From Liolophura sinensis (lineage: Eukaryota > Mollusca > Polyplacophora > Chitonida > Chitonidae), in contig NC_088300.1 in the NCBI RefSeq assembly GCF_032854445.1, positions 63,340,984 through 63,400,983 on the forward strand: a DNA stretch of 60,000 bases, read 5' to 3'. The position numbers and the translations under genes were made by a program. Under the pieces are notes generated by a model. It was given only the letters and a program-made list of their open reading frames with translations, searched no databases and was not told the DNA's origin. Below are positions 1-14,400 of this stretch, one piece after another. Each line of letters starts with the position of its first letter. Position 1 is the stretch's first letter.

Positions 1-289
1 AACATCAGATGTATTGTTCCCTTAACCCAAATTCAAGAACTTGAATCTAATTGTAATGGGACGGGGCTGGCTTTAACATACAATTCAGGATGTTTAAGGT
101 CTTTGGTGCAATTCACATAACAACCTGACCTAAAAGTTCGTCTAACAATCGCAATTTACTCTTATACACAGAATTCATTGAAATTTTCTTCTGAAAGGGC
201 ATGAAAGGCTTTTGTTTGGTATTATATCACCTCCTCCCCTCCACAACGTTTCCAGAAAATGGATACAAAGTATTTCTACTACATAGGCT

Positions 290-590
290 AATGAGCTGTG
301 TCTCCGGGCGTGGATAAAGGGTAATGATGCAAGAAACATAACCGCTGGCAAATGTGATGTGGGTTCAATCCGAGCCTTGGATCGGGGATTTCTCTCATTG
401 TTCGTGGAACCTTCAAGATGACAAGCGGTCGACAACGCCCTTGGGAACGTTTGACCCGTCTTACACGTTTGTTGAGGACCACGTGACTTCCAACCATGTG
501 ACGTCTCTACGTCAGATTTGGCAGTGGTTTACTGGGTCCCGATTCCACATGGCCAGTTTTGACTTGTCAGAGTTTAATACATGATTTTAG
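290..590 (+). repeat. Probable tRNA-derived SINE
   Basis: GGGCGTGGATAAAGGGTAA resembles a degenerate A box. About 50 bases on, GTGGGTTCAATCCGAGCC contains a good B box. A GC-richer body without tRNA likeness follows. I saw no second copy in the window, so the boundaries are uncertain. Confidence 0.4.
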
Positions 591-884
591 AACTTATTTT
601 TGATCCCAGTAAATTAACATTTTGACCACCTCATCGATGTCATCTTAAGACAAATGTGCCAAAAACATCAACTTCCATAACTTCAAACTGTGACAACGTT
701 TTGAGCCTTGAGTCAGAAATGTTTTTAAGTAACCGGCTCCAGGACTCCTACAGAAGTAATAACGATTACCATGTCAGCTCAGTGTTACCGGTCAGCATAT
801 CTGACAGTAACAAGCACCTGAACTCTGCTCTATGTTGCTGAACCATCCATATTCCAGTGAATATGCCCGGTCTGGTTATTATAC

Positions 885-1335
885 ATTCTGTAGGAGAACC
901 ATTCACATAGCCACTCATTGCACTTGTATAGGCTCCACTGTTGAACAGTCCAATACACTAGGATCTAATGAGTTAGAGTAACAGATAAAAACTTAATTTT
1001 GTCCACCTGGGATATAATACAATCTCATACTTTACGTGAAAACCATTCTGAATCCCTTGCTACTAAGCTTGTCTCTACAGCCCTACCATCCTGACAGCCA
1101 TTATCCTTAGCTGCTCAACATATGATCGTCACTAAACAAGTCTCTAACATGCGGACAATCAGTGGACTGGGCTCCTTCGGTGAACCATTCCGACAGCGAG
1201 TAGGCTTTAGCTTAAACACGTGAACCATTCATACAGCCATTCATTACGTTTGGCTCTACCTAATGACAGAGACTACGTTACAAGCCATACAAAGGTGAAC
1301 CACCTTGACAGTCACTCATTACGCTGGACGATTCG
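885..1335. repeat. Degenerate tandem repeat
   Basis: About six imperfect units built on gtgaaccattc-gacagccattcattac-ttggctc. Spacing is uneven (about 60-110 bases) and divergence is high. Confidence 0.45.
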
Positions 1336-1494
1336 GAAAGTGACTGCGCGAGGATGCACGTACAGGTCAAGCTTTCCATTAGGCACCACCACTGCTAGTC
1401 TCTTTCTGTCAGCAATGATTTCTTTCTTTGACTGGGGTTCAACGTTGCTTTGAACATTATTTCAGTCTTATCACAAAGATTTCTTCCTCTAGCA

Positions 1495-1690
1495 GACAGA
1501 ACCCAATGTTGACATTTACAGCGCTACCTCACTGAAACGCCATACCGAAGACACCAAAAAACGAACTCCCAACAAGTCACATTATACTGACACCGGACAG
1601 ACCATTACTTTGCCTATTCGCCTTAAACTAATCATCAAGGAAGGTCGTGCCAAGATTACAGATGTTAAAATCTTAAAGGCAAAGAAAACA
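1495..1690 (+). repeat. Gastropod-type SINE-like repeat, fragment
   Basis: The phrase gctacctcactgaaacgcca, followed by ccgaagacacc, recurs at 21085-21330 and, more diverged, inside 4902-5170. The three sites define one dispersed family. Confidence 0.5.
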
Positions 1691-2199
1691 CTAAAATGAG
1701 ATATTTATCAAACAGAAGACAATTCAAAATTGTCCAAGAAATTAGTTCAATTTATTTATCAACCCAGTAAAATGGTATTAAAACGTTAGATCCTACGGTA
1801 GTCTGTAGTAACCCAGAGCCTATCATTGACATCACATGCATACATTTTAAAAACAGTTTGTTTCTAGGTTCAGTCGACGAATGCATTCATAGGTCTGTGT
1901 GCTTATGATTTACGAATGTTGAAATACAGCAGTTTGTGTGTATTACGTGGCAAAGACCTGATGTGAGGTCCAAACATGGTCAGGAAAGGCCACCCTAAAA
2001 TCCAAAGTTTCATATACGTTTTACTAGGTTGAAAAAATTCTAAGAAATTAAATTTAACTATTTCTGTTGACAATGTTTCATGGTTCTTTATGTGAGATAT
2101 ACTTCAAGTTAATGTTTTTTCCCCCTTTAAATATGACTTGATTTGGGACTGAACCCTGGACATACTGTTCACCATTCAGACATTCACAATGATTACATA

Positions 2200-2466
2200 T
2201 TACAGGTTATGCTGCATGTGTACATAAAAGCGAACAAGTCCGTCAATTCCACCCTTACTTGAATCATACTGGTGATTTATCCTAGGCTTAGGAGTAAACA
2301 TTACATTGACATTAAACTTTTCGTCTGCATCAGAAGACATATCTTCATTAGCTAAATGTATGGGTGATTCTGAGAAGACTTCAAAGTTCAGATATTGGTA
2401 CCTTCTGATTGTGGATTTTAGCAACATTTTGTTCTTGAATCCTATCTTGTTATTCATGTTAGTCAC
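2200..2466 (-). pseudogene. piggyBac-like transposase fragment
   Basis: An open frame of 88 residues with no introns. Residues IGFKNKMLLKST and later KPRINHQYDSSKGGIDGL resemble the region around the conserved YNxxKGGVD motif of piggyBac/PGBD transposases. The usual dipeptide after KGGVD and the cysteine-rich C-terminal domain are not visible. The frame stops shortly after the motif. I read it as an old transposon remnant downstream of GINS4. An exon of an unknown gene is the main alternative. Assignment is by motif memory only. Confidence 0.45.
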
Positions 2467-2535
2467 ACCTTCAATATTAAACTGATTTGTACTTGTTTAT
2501 ATTTTTTTACGTTGTGCTCAGTATAACTATAAGAC

Positions 2536-2734
2536 TGCAGCCAGCATTATGCTGGAAGGAAAACAGACAGAGCCCAGGGAAAACATCCGCACAACCATCT
2601 GTAGGTTGCAGCCAGGTCTTTGCAGTTACGACTGGACAGGAAGCCAGCATGAGCTGGATTTAAACTCACAGTGATGTCATCGGTGAGAGGCTCCTGGGTT
2701 ACTGTGCAGTGTTAGAAGCCTAACCACCAACAAT
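2536..2734 (-). mobile_element. SINE-A copy (head and body)
   Basis: Same family as 16685-16931: gccagcattatg, ccagcatgagctgga and the tRNA-like head. The A-rich tail is missing at the left end. It abuts a second partial copy. Confidence 0.8.
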
Positions 2735-2740
2735 GCCTTC

Positions 2741-2893
2741 ATTATTTATTTGATTGGTGTTTTATGCCATACTCAAGAAAATTTCGCTTATACGATGGCA
2801 GCCAGCATTATGGTGGGAGGAAACTGGACAGAACCCGTGGGGAACCCGTGGGAAACCCATGATCATCCGCAGTATATTGGCAGATCCTTCATT
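2741..2893 (-). mobile_element. SINE-A copy (tail half)
   Basis: Starts tatttatttgattggtgt and runs through cagcattatggtgggagg to the ccgcag box. The tRNA-like head is missing. Confidence 0.85.
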
Positions 2894-3099
2894 ATTAGGT
2901 AGTTGATTTAATATAAGCAGCTGCAATAACATGAAGGCTTGAAATCATTATATCTTGTAGATGTATTCCTCTCATGTATTGATAAAAAAAACACAGCCAC
3001 ATCTAAACCTAATGCTGTGAATCTGGCCAACTATTATACATACTAGTTCCCCCACCATGAATGAAGATGTCAGTATGTCTTTGACAGAAAACTTCAATT

Positions 3100-3173
3100 T
3101 ATTTATTTATTTGACTGATGTTTTATGCTATACTCAAGAATATTTCACTTATATGACGGCGGCCAGCATTATT
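3100..3173 (-). mobile_element. SINE-A tail fragment
   Basis: atttatttatttatttgactgatgt-like tail and acggcggccagcattat only; truncated. Confidence 0.8.
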
Positions 3174-3441
3174 AAATCACATATAACTTAACATGATTTT
3201 TTGAAGACTTTTCACTCTTCTGTATTAGTTCCTAAAACAAACCCAGAAAATTAGAGCCAATTTATTACAGATTAATTTTACCACATGACCTTTAGAAGAC
3301 CGCCAACCTTCAGGTGTGACAGTAGGACCCACGTAGGCTGTGATAACACCAAAAGGGATGTCATCACAAAAACCACTTCCTCCAACCCTCTGTGGTCATA
3401 CAGTGTCCAAGGTTTTAGCTTTGTTGTAGTCCTTCATAGTC

Positions 3442-3447
3442 TTTATT
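3442..3447 (-). terminator. Candidate GINS4 polyadenylation signal
   Basis: AATAAA on the minus strand, about 340 bases after the GINS4 stop. It is the first clear canonical hexamer I noticed downstream. Use is inferred; no transcript evidence is available. Confidence 0.35.
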
Positions 3448-3786
3448 ATAGGCCTTTCATTTCATCAACGTCACTCACACCTGTTGAAAATTCCACTGTT
3501 TACATTTTATACTCTTTTAAACATGAACAACTGTATACTAACACAAAGACATATACAACTGTATACAAAGGCAATGCTTAGTTTTATACTGTCAGCCTTT
3601 TCAGGAATATAATGTAAGTACAATTTTGGTGATTATTGCGAGTTTGACCTGGGATGAATCCTCAGATGCCTTCCCCTCAAAACAATGTCTGTTGACAATG
3701 TGTAGCCTTCTATGCTCAAAACCTATTCATCCAACTGGGTACATCCTATGTTCATCTAGTGACCTCTCTCCAGGAATACCATGGGC

Positions 3787-3883
3787 TCAAATCAGTGAGA
3801 CAGCACCAGATGTGACGAGTGAGGCAACAGGCTTGTACCTCATGAGGTGCTGATCTGCCACCTCCAGGTCTATGATCTCCTCC
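3787..3883 (-). CDS. GINS4: GINS4 exon 7, with stop codon
   Basis: Residues 189-220: EEIIDLEVADQHLMRYK then PVASLVTSGAVSLI, followed by TGA. Acceptor is gtttcag. The C-terminus matches the SLD5 consensus (IDLE, HLxRYK, LVxSGAVxLI). Confidence 0.96.
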
Positions 3884-6800
3884 CTGAAACATGACGACAA
3901 AATGGCGGTTAATTAACTTAGAGCAGTAACTGAAGGCAGCATTGTTTTAGTGTAAAATTGTCTCTTTTATGTAAATGCCTATATGATCCAAACTATTGAA
4001 AAGCACTTAAATGACTGTGTATTTTAACAGTATCGATATGTCAGTCATGTAATTGTATTTCCTCCTTGCGGAAACTCCTGAAATACAAAGATGGTAAACT
4101 GACTGAATGCCCGAAGAGCATCAATCACCTGATGGTATCTCCTCAATAGGCATGCTCATGAATTCATACAAATACCTGTAAAACCATGACAAAACTTTAA
4201 TTCACAGAATAAAATTATTATCTCCTCCTGAAGCACAAAAGATAAGATTCATTTGTGGAATAACCTTTAGCATTCACAGCTGCATTAACTGGACTGATTA
4301 ACCTATTTCTTCTAAAATTAAGAACGTCTGGTTTGCTCATTTTAGCCAATATATATGTAATTCTTGCAGGGATATTGATTTCTCACATGGTTAGACCATC
4401 TAGTGAACAACATGCTCATATTTTTACTTGAAATGTAATATTCTACTTTCAACACTAATATCCCTCCCAATTTTTAGAAGAATTAGGGTAGATAAAAATC
4501 ATTCAGCTATTGGGTTTTCTCTATCATTTGTCTGTATTAAGTGATATATTGTTACATTTCAGCTTGAAAGAGGACAGTACTTTTCCCTCTCCTCCTATCG
4601 TTTTTTTTTCAACACTGTTATGTAAACCAAGTAGACTGGCTAATTAGTATTTGCTTGCGTGTGGCAGACTGCCAGCTACCTGTGTACTGGGACACACTGT
4701 AAGGACTGATACTCTAAGTTCACGGCACACGACGACCCTCTCCCCCAACCTCTGACACCCAACACGCACACGTCTATCAAAAGGTAGATAATAAACAAAA
4801 GTCAAGGTGAACACACGCACCTCCATCATGCCCATAAACATTAGGTTACTTGATTATCAGATTATTGATTGCAAATGTAACACCTTCTCCATATTGATAC
4901 TGAGTGAGTGAGTGAGTGCTTGGGGTTTAAAGTCATACTCAACAATTTTTCAGCCATATTAGGATGAAGGAATCCTTAGGGTGCATGTAATGTGCCTCCT
5001 TGTTGCAGGACAGATTTCCACTGCTCTTTTATCTAGTGCTGCTTCACTGAGATGCCTTACTGAAGGCAAGTAAGCCGCCCCGCCTGAGCCATTATATTGA
5101 TATGGGTCAACCAGCTGTTGCATTATCCCCTTAATGCTGAATGCCAAGCATGGAACATCTTGAAATTGAAAGTTTGGCATGTAAAAACGCAATTTCAGGA
5201 TTTTTTTTTCTGTTAAGAAATTATATTATATAAGAAATTAACTTTATAAAGAACTCTTTACATTATAAGGTAGCACACGCACTATAAGGTTTATGAATCA
5301 ATAAGAATCAATGTAAATGTGTCACAAGAGAAATGCTGAACTTAGGTGAAGTAAAATATATTTTCATTTTACAATAGTGGTCAGCTTTACGGGTGGACGA
5401 AACCAGAATGCCCAGAGTAAGCCGAGGACCTTTGACGAGCTCCTTGCATAACCTTCAAATGTGTCACTGAAAGCTTTCAATCACAATGGTCGCACACAGT
5501 GACGAGGGAAAACAATAAAACCCCTGCCAAGCATCTTTTTTACATTTAACCCATTATTGAAAGAGCACACTATCTCTTGCAAATATTGCTTTTCACATCA
5601 AATTCAGATGAAATCTAATTACATCAATTATGCACAGACAATTACTTATTCACATCCTAATAAATACCGCAGGGAAAAAACAGAAACTTGTCAGTGGCTC
5701 TTTAATTCACTCTGACTAAAGACAAATAAATTAGCCTGACATGCAAATACATGTAAATGTCACCACGGTTGTACTCATTACACTTTCAGTTAACGAAGCC
5801 TGAAGTTTGATTTTAGATAGTATTTCATGGCATAAAAACAAAAAATGTCATGCTAACACATGTACATTCATACAAAGGTCAACTTTCCACAACATTATGT
5901 ATGAAGCCAAATGTCATGTTTGTCTTTTGTCCCCTGTCAAGCATTAATGTTACTAGTAAATATGCACTGGCTGTATTAAAACGCATACAGTGGCATGTTG
6001 CTGTACATGGTATACAGTTGTTACCTGTATGTTAATTTCATCACCACTGTGTAACCTAACACATTATCCAGGTCAGGTCGCACTGCTTACATCACAAACA
6101 AGGGCTTGCGGTGTGGAAAACACAAAAAAAAAACAACAACAAAAAAACAAAAGATCTAGAGAGTCAAAGTCTTAGAGACGACAATATGTATGCCAATGTT
6201 ATTCAGGTGCACATAGTGTGCAGAGGCTGCAGGGCAGGAAGATACCAGACCATCACATGCTGAACAGCTGCTTTATCAGAGGTTCATGTATGCTCCCTAA
6301 AAAGAAGCCCAAGGCAGTGAAATTTTAAAGGCAAACAAAGGTCATAAAATATAGCCTTTTGGTGCTCATCCCACTTTGTAAACGAACATCAAAAGATATT
6401 TCCAACATTAATGGACCTTTCAGAATCACTGAGAAATTAAGAGAGTCATGAACGAAATTTTAGGTAAAATACAGTATTTGAACAATGCAATGAGCAGCTT
6501 CTGGATTACATGTCCCAGACAATAACATGTGTCTGACAGGCAACTCAGGGGAAATGGTGGGCAGGGGAGGGGTGGGGGAAGGGGGTGTTGGACTGGGGGT
6601 AGGGGTAATAGGTATACTCACCCCCAGGATATTAGTCATGATGTTCACATGCAGACACCATGACACAATTCTGCTACTGACATACATAAAGCTCATTTGG
6701 GCTGGATGGAATTCATGAGTGACATATATCCACACATGCTTGTTTCCACAACCATCAAGTACACATGTCCTCAGTGTACAGCTACATAATTGTAGTGCTT

Positions 6801-9800
6801 ACAAAAACAAAACCAAAATATCAAAACAAGCAGCATTGGCTCAGAGTGATATTAACATGAAGGAAAACATATATGTATAAAGTTGACACCAACCCAACAC
6901 CTCCCGAGTTACCTGTACTGTAATACTTCATCCTGTCTGCAAGGTTGCTCAGTGTGTATTCAAGCATATTCTGAAGACATTATTCTGTGCTGACTTATTA
7001 AGTTATGCTTTTTTGTTAAGCCCAAACACAGGCCAATCCCACCAATGCAGTTTTGTCTCCAAAATCGAAGTAAAAATGTGCATAAGTTGCCCTTTTATAT
7101 GCACAAAAAGGTTTAGGAATTGGTCATTTCAATTTGTGTAATATTCTAGAAAACTGTATCAGACTATTTTCAGCATTTTCTATGTCCATGTTCACAAAAA
7201 TTCTTGTTTTTATTTTTATTTAAGCAGCAACTATACAACACTGTAGTAATGTTTGATTTGAGAAACATTTTATGTTGGACTTTGGCAAAGAACTGCTGAC
7301 AAAGGACCCTTGCATCGTTCTGCCAATTATAGTTCATATCCCTAAGGTTAAAAGTTTCAAAGCAAAGTTTTCCCCTTGTTACAGTGTGGACTACACATAT
7401 ACCAACATCATCAACAACAAATTAAGTGTGAAACAAAACTACTGTGAGAAAAGAAGTTTGTGAGGAATAGCAAATTCATTCTGCTACTATTCAGTCTCTT
7501 TGGTCCAAAAAAAAAACAAACAAAAAAAAAAACTACTACTAACTTTATTGAATAAGGAACTTGGAGAGTTTTGTAAAACTGGGTCCTGAACATAACCAAC
7601 TGAAATTTATAAACTCATGATTCTGTAGGAGAAAACGTTATAGTTTGATTTATACATACATGTACGTGTTTTTATTGACTGTAAATTAAGCTTAAAACAA
7701 TATAATTGTGTAAAAAGAAGTTTGTGAGATGTAGCAAATTCCTTCCAATACTATTCAGTTTTTTCAAAGCAATTAATAATGGCTCAGAACATGGAGAGCT
7801 AATAATGGCTTTCAACTACAGGCACTCTATATATTATAAATTTTGTGAGTGAAGAACATACACCTGTCAGGAGTTTTTTTTCTCATGCAAAACTCCTCCC
7901 AGATTAAATTTATTACCCTTAGATAAATAACCTTGGCACGATACCAATGTCTTGTATTCACACCTTACATGTACATGTACCTATTAAAAAGTTTATCCTT
8001 CACAGCCATGTTGAGCCCGACCCAATGCACAAACTCCCTAATTACCCCATGCAAATATATCCCAGTGCCACAAATAAAACCTTGGTAGTCCACAATTCGA
8101 TTGATATATGTCTGGGTTAGAGTGACCTGATAAATGTAGGCTGAACACTTCAAGAGTGAAAACATTGATTAGCTGTGGGGCAAACGATGAAGGCTCATTT
8201 CCAATGCCGCTCAGGCCATCGTCATACATATGCCAACATGGAAAAGCTCTCATGGTTTCAAATGTGTGATGAGTGTATTAAAAAACTTTCAGTTAAATGT
8301 CTGAGAAAGTTTTCTGTGATTTGCACTTGCAAAGATCAATACAGATCAATGTATTCACCCACTTGTAACCACGGAGCCTAGCTTCAGGCGGATTGAAATA
8401 CCAGTAGGCTAATTATGATAGTAGGCATCTTTATGAGAGTTTCCATGTGTTTTTTTTATGGCAGAAAGTTTCATGCCCTTAAATCTAAGTATGTAAAATT
8501 CCCTTAATTTGTAGACGACAAATTCATATAAATCTTTGTTTGAACATGATGTATAACAAGAGAAAGGGTCTATTTGATTCGATAAATTGTCTATGCACTC
8601 CAGACCCAGCTGACCAATCAAATGCCAAATCACTGATCACCACAATTTTTTTACACGGAGAAATAAGATCTTCTCTTTTTATTTGATAGGTGTTTTATGT
8701 TGTACTCAAGAATATTTCACTTATACGACGGCCAGCATTATGGTGAGAAGAAACCGGGCAGAGCCCAGGGGAAACCCACGGGCATCCGCAAGATGCTGGA
8801 CTTGAACTCACAGCGACTGCATTGGTGAGAGGCTTCTGGATCATTGCGCTACGCTGGCATGCCAACCACCTTTGCAAAGAAGGCCCGCGGGAAATAAAAT
8901 TGATATGTAAAATGCTAAGGTGGCCATCACCACAGTATGAGAAAAAAACACATACATGGTTCCAACAAATGTAAACAGAAATGTTAGTGACAACTTTGTG
9001 ACCCTGAATCTAGCGGTTCGTTCATGTGGTAGATAGCTTTTGTACTACGCATGTGGTGCATATAAGTTGCAATTTATGCCTATGTTAAAAACATGTTTCA
9101 AGTGTAAAGGCAGAATGCACATGGGCTCATACAGGGATTATTGTGTGGGCATTATTTGCATAACACTACAACCTTTAACAATTCAGTTTTCTCACAGTCC
9201 AGGCCACCTTGTTCTGTACTCGCATTATTAAGGCTTGTTCGGCAAAAAACTAGGGCATTTAAGAATCTGTATCACGCTATGGTTAAGCTAACCTTGATTA
9301 ATCAATCCACAAAATACATGAACACTTCGCATGTATGTACACAGATCTATGTAACCATGATACTAATGCTGGATGATTTGGTGGCAAAGGACTGGGAAAT
9401 TTATATGCTGGTTTGAAATGTGAGAATAGGGGCCTCCGTAAGGTTAGTATGCCAGCATGTCGCAATGACCAGGAGCCTCACACCAATGTGATCCCTGTGA
9501 GTTTAAGTCCAGCTCATGCTGGTTTCCACTCCGGCTGAACGTGGGAAGGTTTGTTAGCAACCTGCGGATAGTTGGGGGTTTTCCCCGGGCTTTGCCCAGT
9601 TTCCACCCACCATAATGTTGGCTGCTGTCGTATAAGTGAAATATTCTTGAGTATGGCGTAAAAGAACTATCAAATAAATAAATATGAGAATACGCCACCT
9701 AACCTCATGGTTAAGCTGTAAAATCAATTAATTCTGATCAACATCAGGGCCCAGTTTCACAAAGATGTTGTGCATGTATGATAATCTCACATGTAGGACA

Positions 9801-11417
9801 AATGGTAATAATGACATACAAAATATCGTACGACAAACGTTTGATAAAAAAAATCTTGAAACTGGGCCTTCGCTGTTGGAGCTCAATTTAATCTAGAGGT
9901 AGTGGTGCACCAAATCTAAGTGAGGTCAAGTCAGACCAAACTTAATTTGTGACGTGACCTAATCTGGATTAGGAAACTGTTTCAGACACGTTTTAGGATA
10001 CTATGTGACCAGGCACACCTATTTATATTCATATCAAAATATGAGTAATACACAAGATAACTGAATCCACATGTGCAACATGAAATTGAACTTGTATTAA
10101 GCCGAGAGATCAATTAAGTTTTTCTCCTTGCAAAAAGAATGGGTTTTTGCTTTCATTCGTACCATCAGTATTACACTACTGTTCACGAATCCTTCAATAT
10201 TTGATACAAAGTGTATTTTCATAACTTGGGTCATCATTTAAGGGGTGTCACTCAACTGACCCTCCAAAACAGAACTCTAAAGTTTTTATTGGCCTTTCAA
10301 TGGAATTTCCTTTTCTATTTTCTCCCAATGTTAATTTCTTTAAAATTCCTATTTCTTTCTTTAGCTGGCAAACAAAAAACAAAAAACAAAAAACATTTCC
10401 TACCCACTGACAAAGGATTGTGTTATCACCAGCCAATTTTTTTTAAAGGATGGGATTACAAAAAGAATCCATTTCCATACACTCATTTTTTCTAGGACTT
10501 GTGAACTAAATCTGCATTTGGATACGCCATATTCATAGCTGCTCAACCTGTAAAGGCATACCCAAATATTTCTCAACTAACAGTCAGTGAACTCAGACTA
10601 AGCAGTTATATCATATCTACTTTGGTAAATTACACTGCCTTATGGTATCACCTCTGAAGCAATGTTATTTGGAGGGAAAGGAAATTTTGTGAATATTCCC
10701 AAACACAGCACCAATGGAGGCAAGAAGAAATTATGGCATGCCCAGTTTACATTTTTCATATAAAATGCACATTTTTCACATGGGCATCACATGTGTCAAG
10801 TCATCCGCCTCATGTCATTCACTATTCCCAAGCTGACAAAGCATTCGTGCTAATCTGGTGACATGCACAACATGAGTGCTAATGTGTTTGTGCCGTAGCT
10901 GCGGGTCACCTGAGCTTGTTGATCGCACTTGTCCTTGTACTTGCAGTTTACATTGCCTGTCCAGGAAGTAGAGTAGTATTCCACACCAGGGGGCGCCACT
11001 GAATGGTCAAGATGATACATCATTCATGGTGTCCTTTATCTGTGCATGTGAATCTACACCACATCTTACATCATCTAGGTCACAGCTGGGCTTTCTGCTC
11101 ACCATGATAACCATGTTCATGATGCCCTGACATGGCTATTATGCACGCACAACCACATGCTGAGTGATGGCTTAGTATCACACCACAGAAAGGAAGCTCT
11201 ATGAATACTGTAATTCATATAATGTTAAGCGTTTCTCAAGTGACACATAAAAAGCTAAGTGTTGACAAGAAAAATGCCATTTTACAGCCTTATATGAGCC
11301 GAAAATGCATTTTCACATATGGTACGAAAGACACAGCACCGGTAGTCAAGATATTTACATCTTTTCCGACCAGTACATGAACACAAGTTAATCTCCACAG
11401 CAAATTCTTTTCTTTTT

Positions 11418-11448
<31 letters not shown>

Positions 11449-14400
11449 GGGAACATGTGCAGAAAGTTGTTGTTAGACAAACCAGAACAGTAGGTTTATA
11501 AAATCACATCACAGATATTGAAATGGCTCCAACTTTGAAGCAAATAAACATCTGTACCGAAAACTTTTTAACATGACGGGATACAAAATGAAATATAGAT
11601 ATGTATGTATTACAGTGACCTGAGGATTTGATGAGATTGGTGTTAATATATCTAGATGTCTGTAGATTTACATCATATTCCAGTCAAAACTATCACCTAA
11701 CCCCTGCTTTATGCTGGATCCTGCCCAGGACAATCAAGCTGTGATTGATTGATTAATTGGTGTTTAACACCATACTGAAGAATATTTCATGCACAAGACA
11801 GTCATCAGTTTCTTGGGTGGAGCTTCTGCTGAAAAGCACATGTATTAGAATTGATTTTAGAAACATTTCATCCTGTGACATGTGAAACATGAATCTTCCC
11901 CAACAGAGCAAGATCTGAAAATGTGTGTAATATTGGTGAAATGCGCGGGACCTCCAAGAAACTACATTTAAGACCACCTAAATGGGGGATATTCTAAAAA
12001 TTCCTTGTGCAAGGCTAGGATTATTTTTTTTTAAATTTATTTATTTGATTGGTGTTCTCATCAATATTTCACTTCTATGACAGCAGCCAGCATTATGGCA
12101 GAAAGAAAACAGGCATGGCCCAGGGCATACCCATGCCCATCTGCAGGGTGCTGGCAGACCTTCCCACGTACAGCCAGAGAGAAAGCCAGTTTCTGATATA
12201 AGTCAGAGGCATTGAAGTCACTGTGCTGTGCAAGCCCTCTAAAACCTCTTGGCCACGGTGGCCCCAAGCTGGGACTGAATCAACCACACTGAGTGTCAAA
12301 GCATCTTAACAATTGTGCATGATTCGCCCAACTGTCTGGAATGATCATAATCCCTGATTACATCAGTGTGGGGATTCACTCTACATCTGGTCTCTATAAA
12401 CCCCCACCACCTGGTTCACTGATTACTAAGCCTAGGCTGGGATCAATAACCGACATTTCTCACCCAGTCAGCAAGACGATTACTATGCAGTCTAGAAGAC
12501 AGATTCAGGTTTCACAGTATCGATCACAAGTAATGAAATTATGGGGATACCCCCCTGTGCAGTCAATTCATCAATTACACCCTGTGTATGTAAATGTGCT
12601 TATTATAAAACATATATTCCTCTCCCTACGTCAAAAACACATCTTTTGTGAAAATAATTCACCCAATTAATGTGTTTAAAAGTGCGTGCAGAGCGAATCA
12701 TATTTCATAAACATACACGTAAGAGGATAATTAGGCGTAGAAAAAGAGTGAGAGGAAATGAAAATCAGCATGCACAGTATTAAAAATCACAACAATACCT
12801 TGAGGGGAAGGAGGGATAAAAATGTGACTCTGTGATCAATAGAACTGCCTGAAGTTCTGAAGACACAGTGTATGTGAGACAGTCACAAACATGCAGGAAA
12901 AAACTTTCATCATTTCTGAATGATGTACAAAGTTCATGTGTACCCTAAATAATCTAAAATTTAGCCCACAAAGGTGCATTTTTAGAGAGAAAAAAAATGT
13001 CACAAAATATTATTCCTGGTGCTGAAAGTTACAATGTTCCACCAGAATATCATCCCATGTTCCAATCAAGCCTCAAAAAACTCTCAGAATCAGGAAGAAT
13101 CGCAAAGTTAGTCATGGACGAAATTCATGGTCATTTAGGGTACATTCTTAATTATAGCCTGTGTTAAAACACATCCATGTATGTGGTTTACCCTAGAAAA
13201 CAACCCAAAACCTTGTCTTTTAGATAAGTAACAGCATCATCATACATACATACATACATGTCCTAGCTCTTCAGGTAAAACTCTCTATCTGTATTAAGCT
13301 GACAGGATTTATTTATTTGATTGGTATTTTACGCTGTACTCTAGAACATTTCACTTATGTGACAGCAGCTAGCATTATGGTGGCAGGAAACCGATCACAG
13401 CCTGGGGAAAACCCACAGCCATCTGCAGGTTGCTGGCCAGACAGGAAGCCAGCACATGATAAGAGTCTGGTTGCTCCATCAATACAAGATTCTCTTATAC
13501 TCCATGTAACAAACATGAATCAAGTATGGCTCAGCACACATATACTGTACATACACGTACATTTTGAAGTCATAACTTTATACACGCTGTTATATCAAAG
13601 GAAACAAGAAAATTAGTTTTACTGCTTCTGCCATTTACATCCTCACTGATTAACAACAGGACCAAGAAATTCACACTAAAAAGAGCATTTTTTTTTGAGC
13701 AAATAAAATGTTACTTTTGGTGCTGAATCTTACATTTTTGTTGTAGGATATGATTCTACTTTGAAAACATTTGTATGATCAATAGAACTCTTGAGAATAA
13801 TCCCTCATGATTTGGTGGAGGTGAACAGATTTCTGGGTGCTGGTTATTATATGTTTGTAACATGGAAGAGCTGAGAACTGTTTCTCATCAAATAACTGTT
13901 ATCTAATTTCTACAAAACCAGATCCAATACCACTAAAATACCATAACAAATATAAGGTCATGAATCAACTACATTAAAGAAATAACTTAAAGCCAAAAAA
14001 TAACATGCTCTATTGTACCTACAGCCTTTGTCGCCCAGAGGAGAATAATCCATTATTAAATCGACTGCATTAAATTCTGCTGACAAATAAAATATGACAT
14101 TTTTAAAAGAACCCTACATATAGCCACCTACTCTGCACTAAGTCACAGCACTATGGCAGATAAAACACAGTAAGAACAATGCCATTCTAAGACAAGCATG
14201 CTTTGCCCGAGTGCTTTCAAACAAGTATTTCGTGACCGCACATAATGCATTGATTGTTCTATGTAAGTTCATGTCTTCAAGTTAATAATGAAATCAGAGA
14301 AATTCATATTACAATGAAATACTGTGTAGGTGAGTAATGCATTCATTGTGCATCTTTGAGTTTGTGAAGTAATAGCACAAAATTTTTTGTTTTCTGATTA

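Larger units (their letters stand above)
1..2199. other. Left flank, no gene recognised
   Basis: No ORF here looks coding. It contains a probable SINE-like repeat (about 290-590), a degenerate tandem block (885-1335) and a piece of a second SINE-like family (about 1495-1690). The rest is AT-rich and featureless to me. Confidence 0.5.

Noticed and set aside
6460-6735. Minus-strand ORF with a Pro/Thr-rich tract (TPTPSPTPPSPT)
   Set aside because: It comes from a G-rich low-complexity stretch in GINS4 intron 6, with no splice-compatible link to the gene.
12341-12670. 109-codon plus-strand ORF in GINS4 intron 6
   Set aside because: No recognisable domain, no paralogue in the window and composition like surrounding intron; probably chance.
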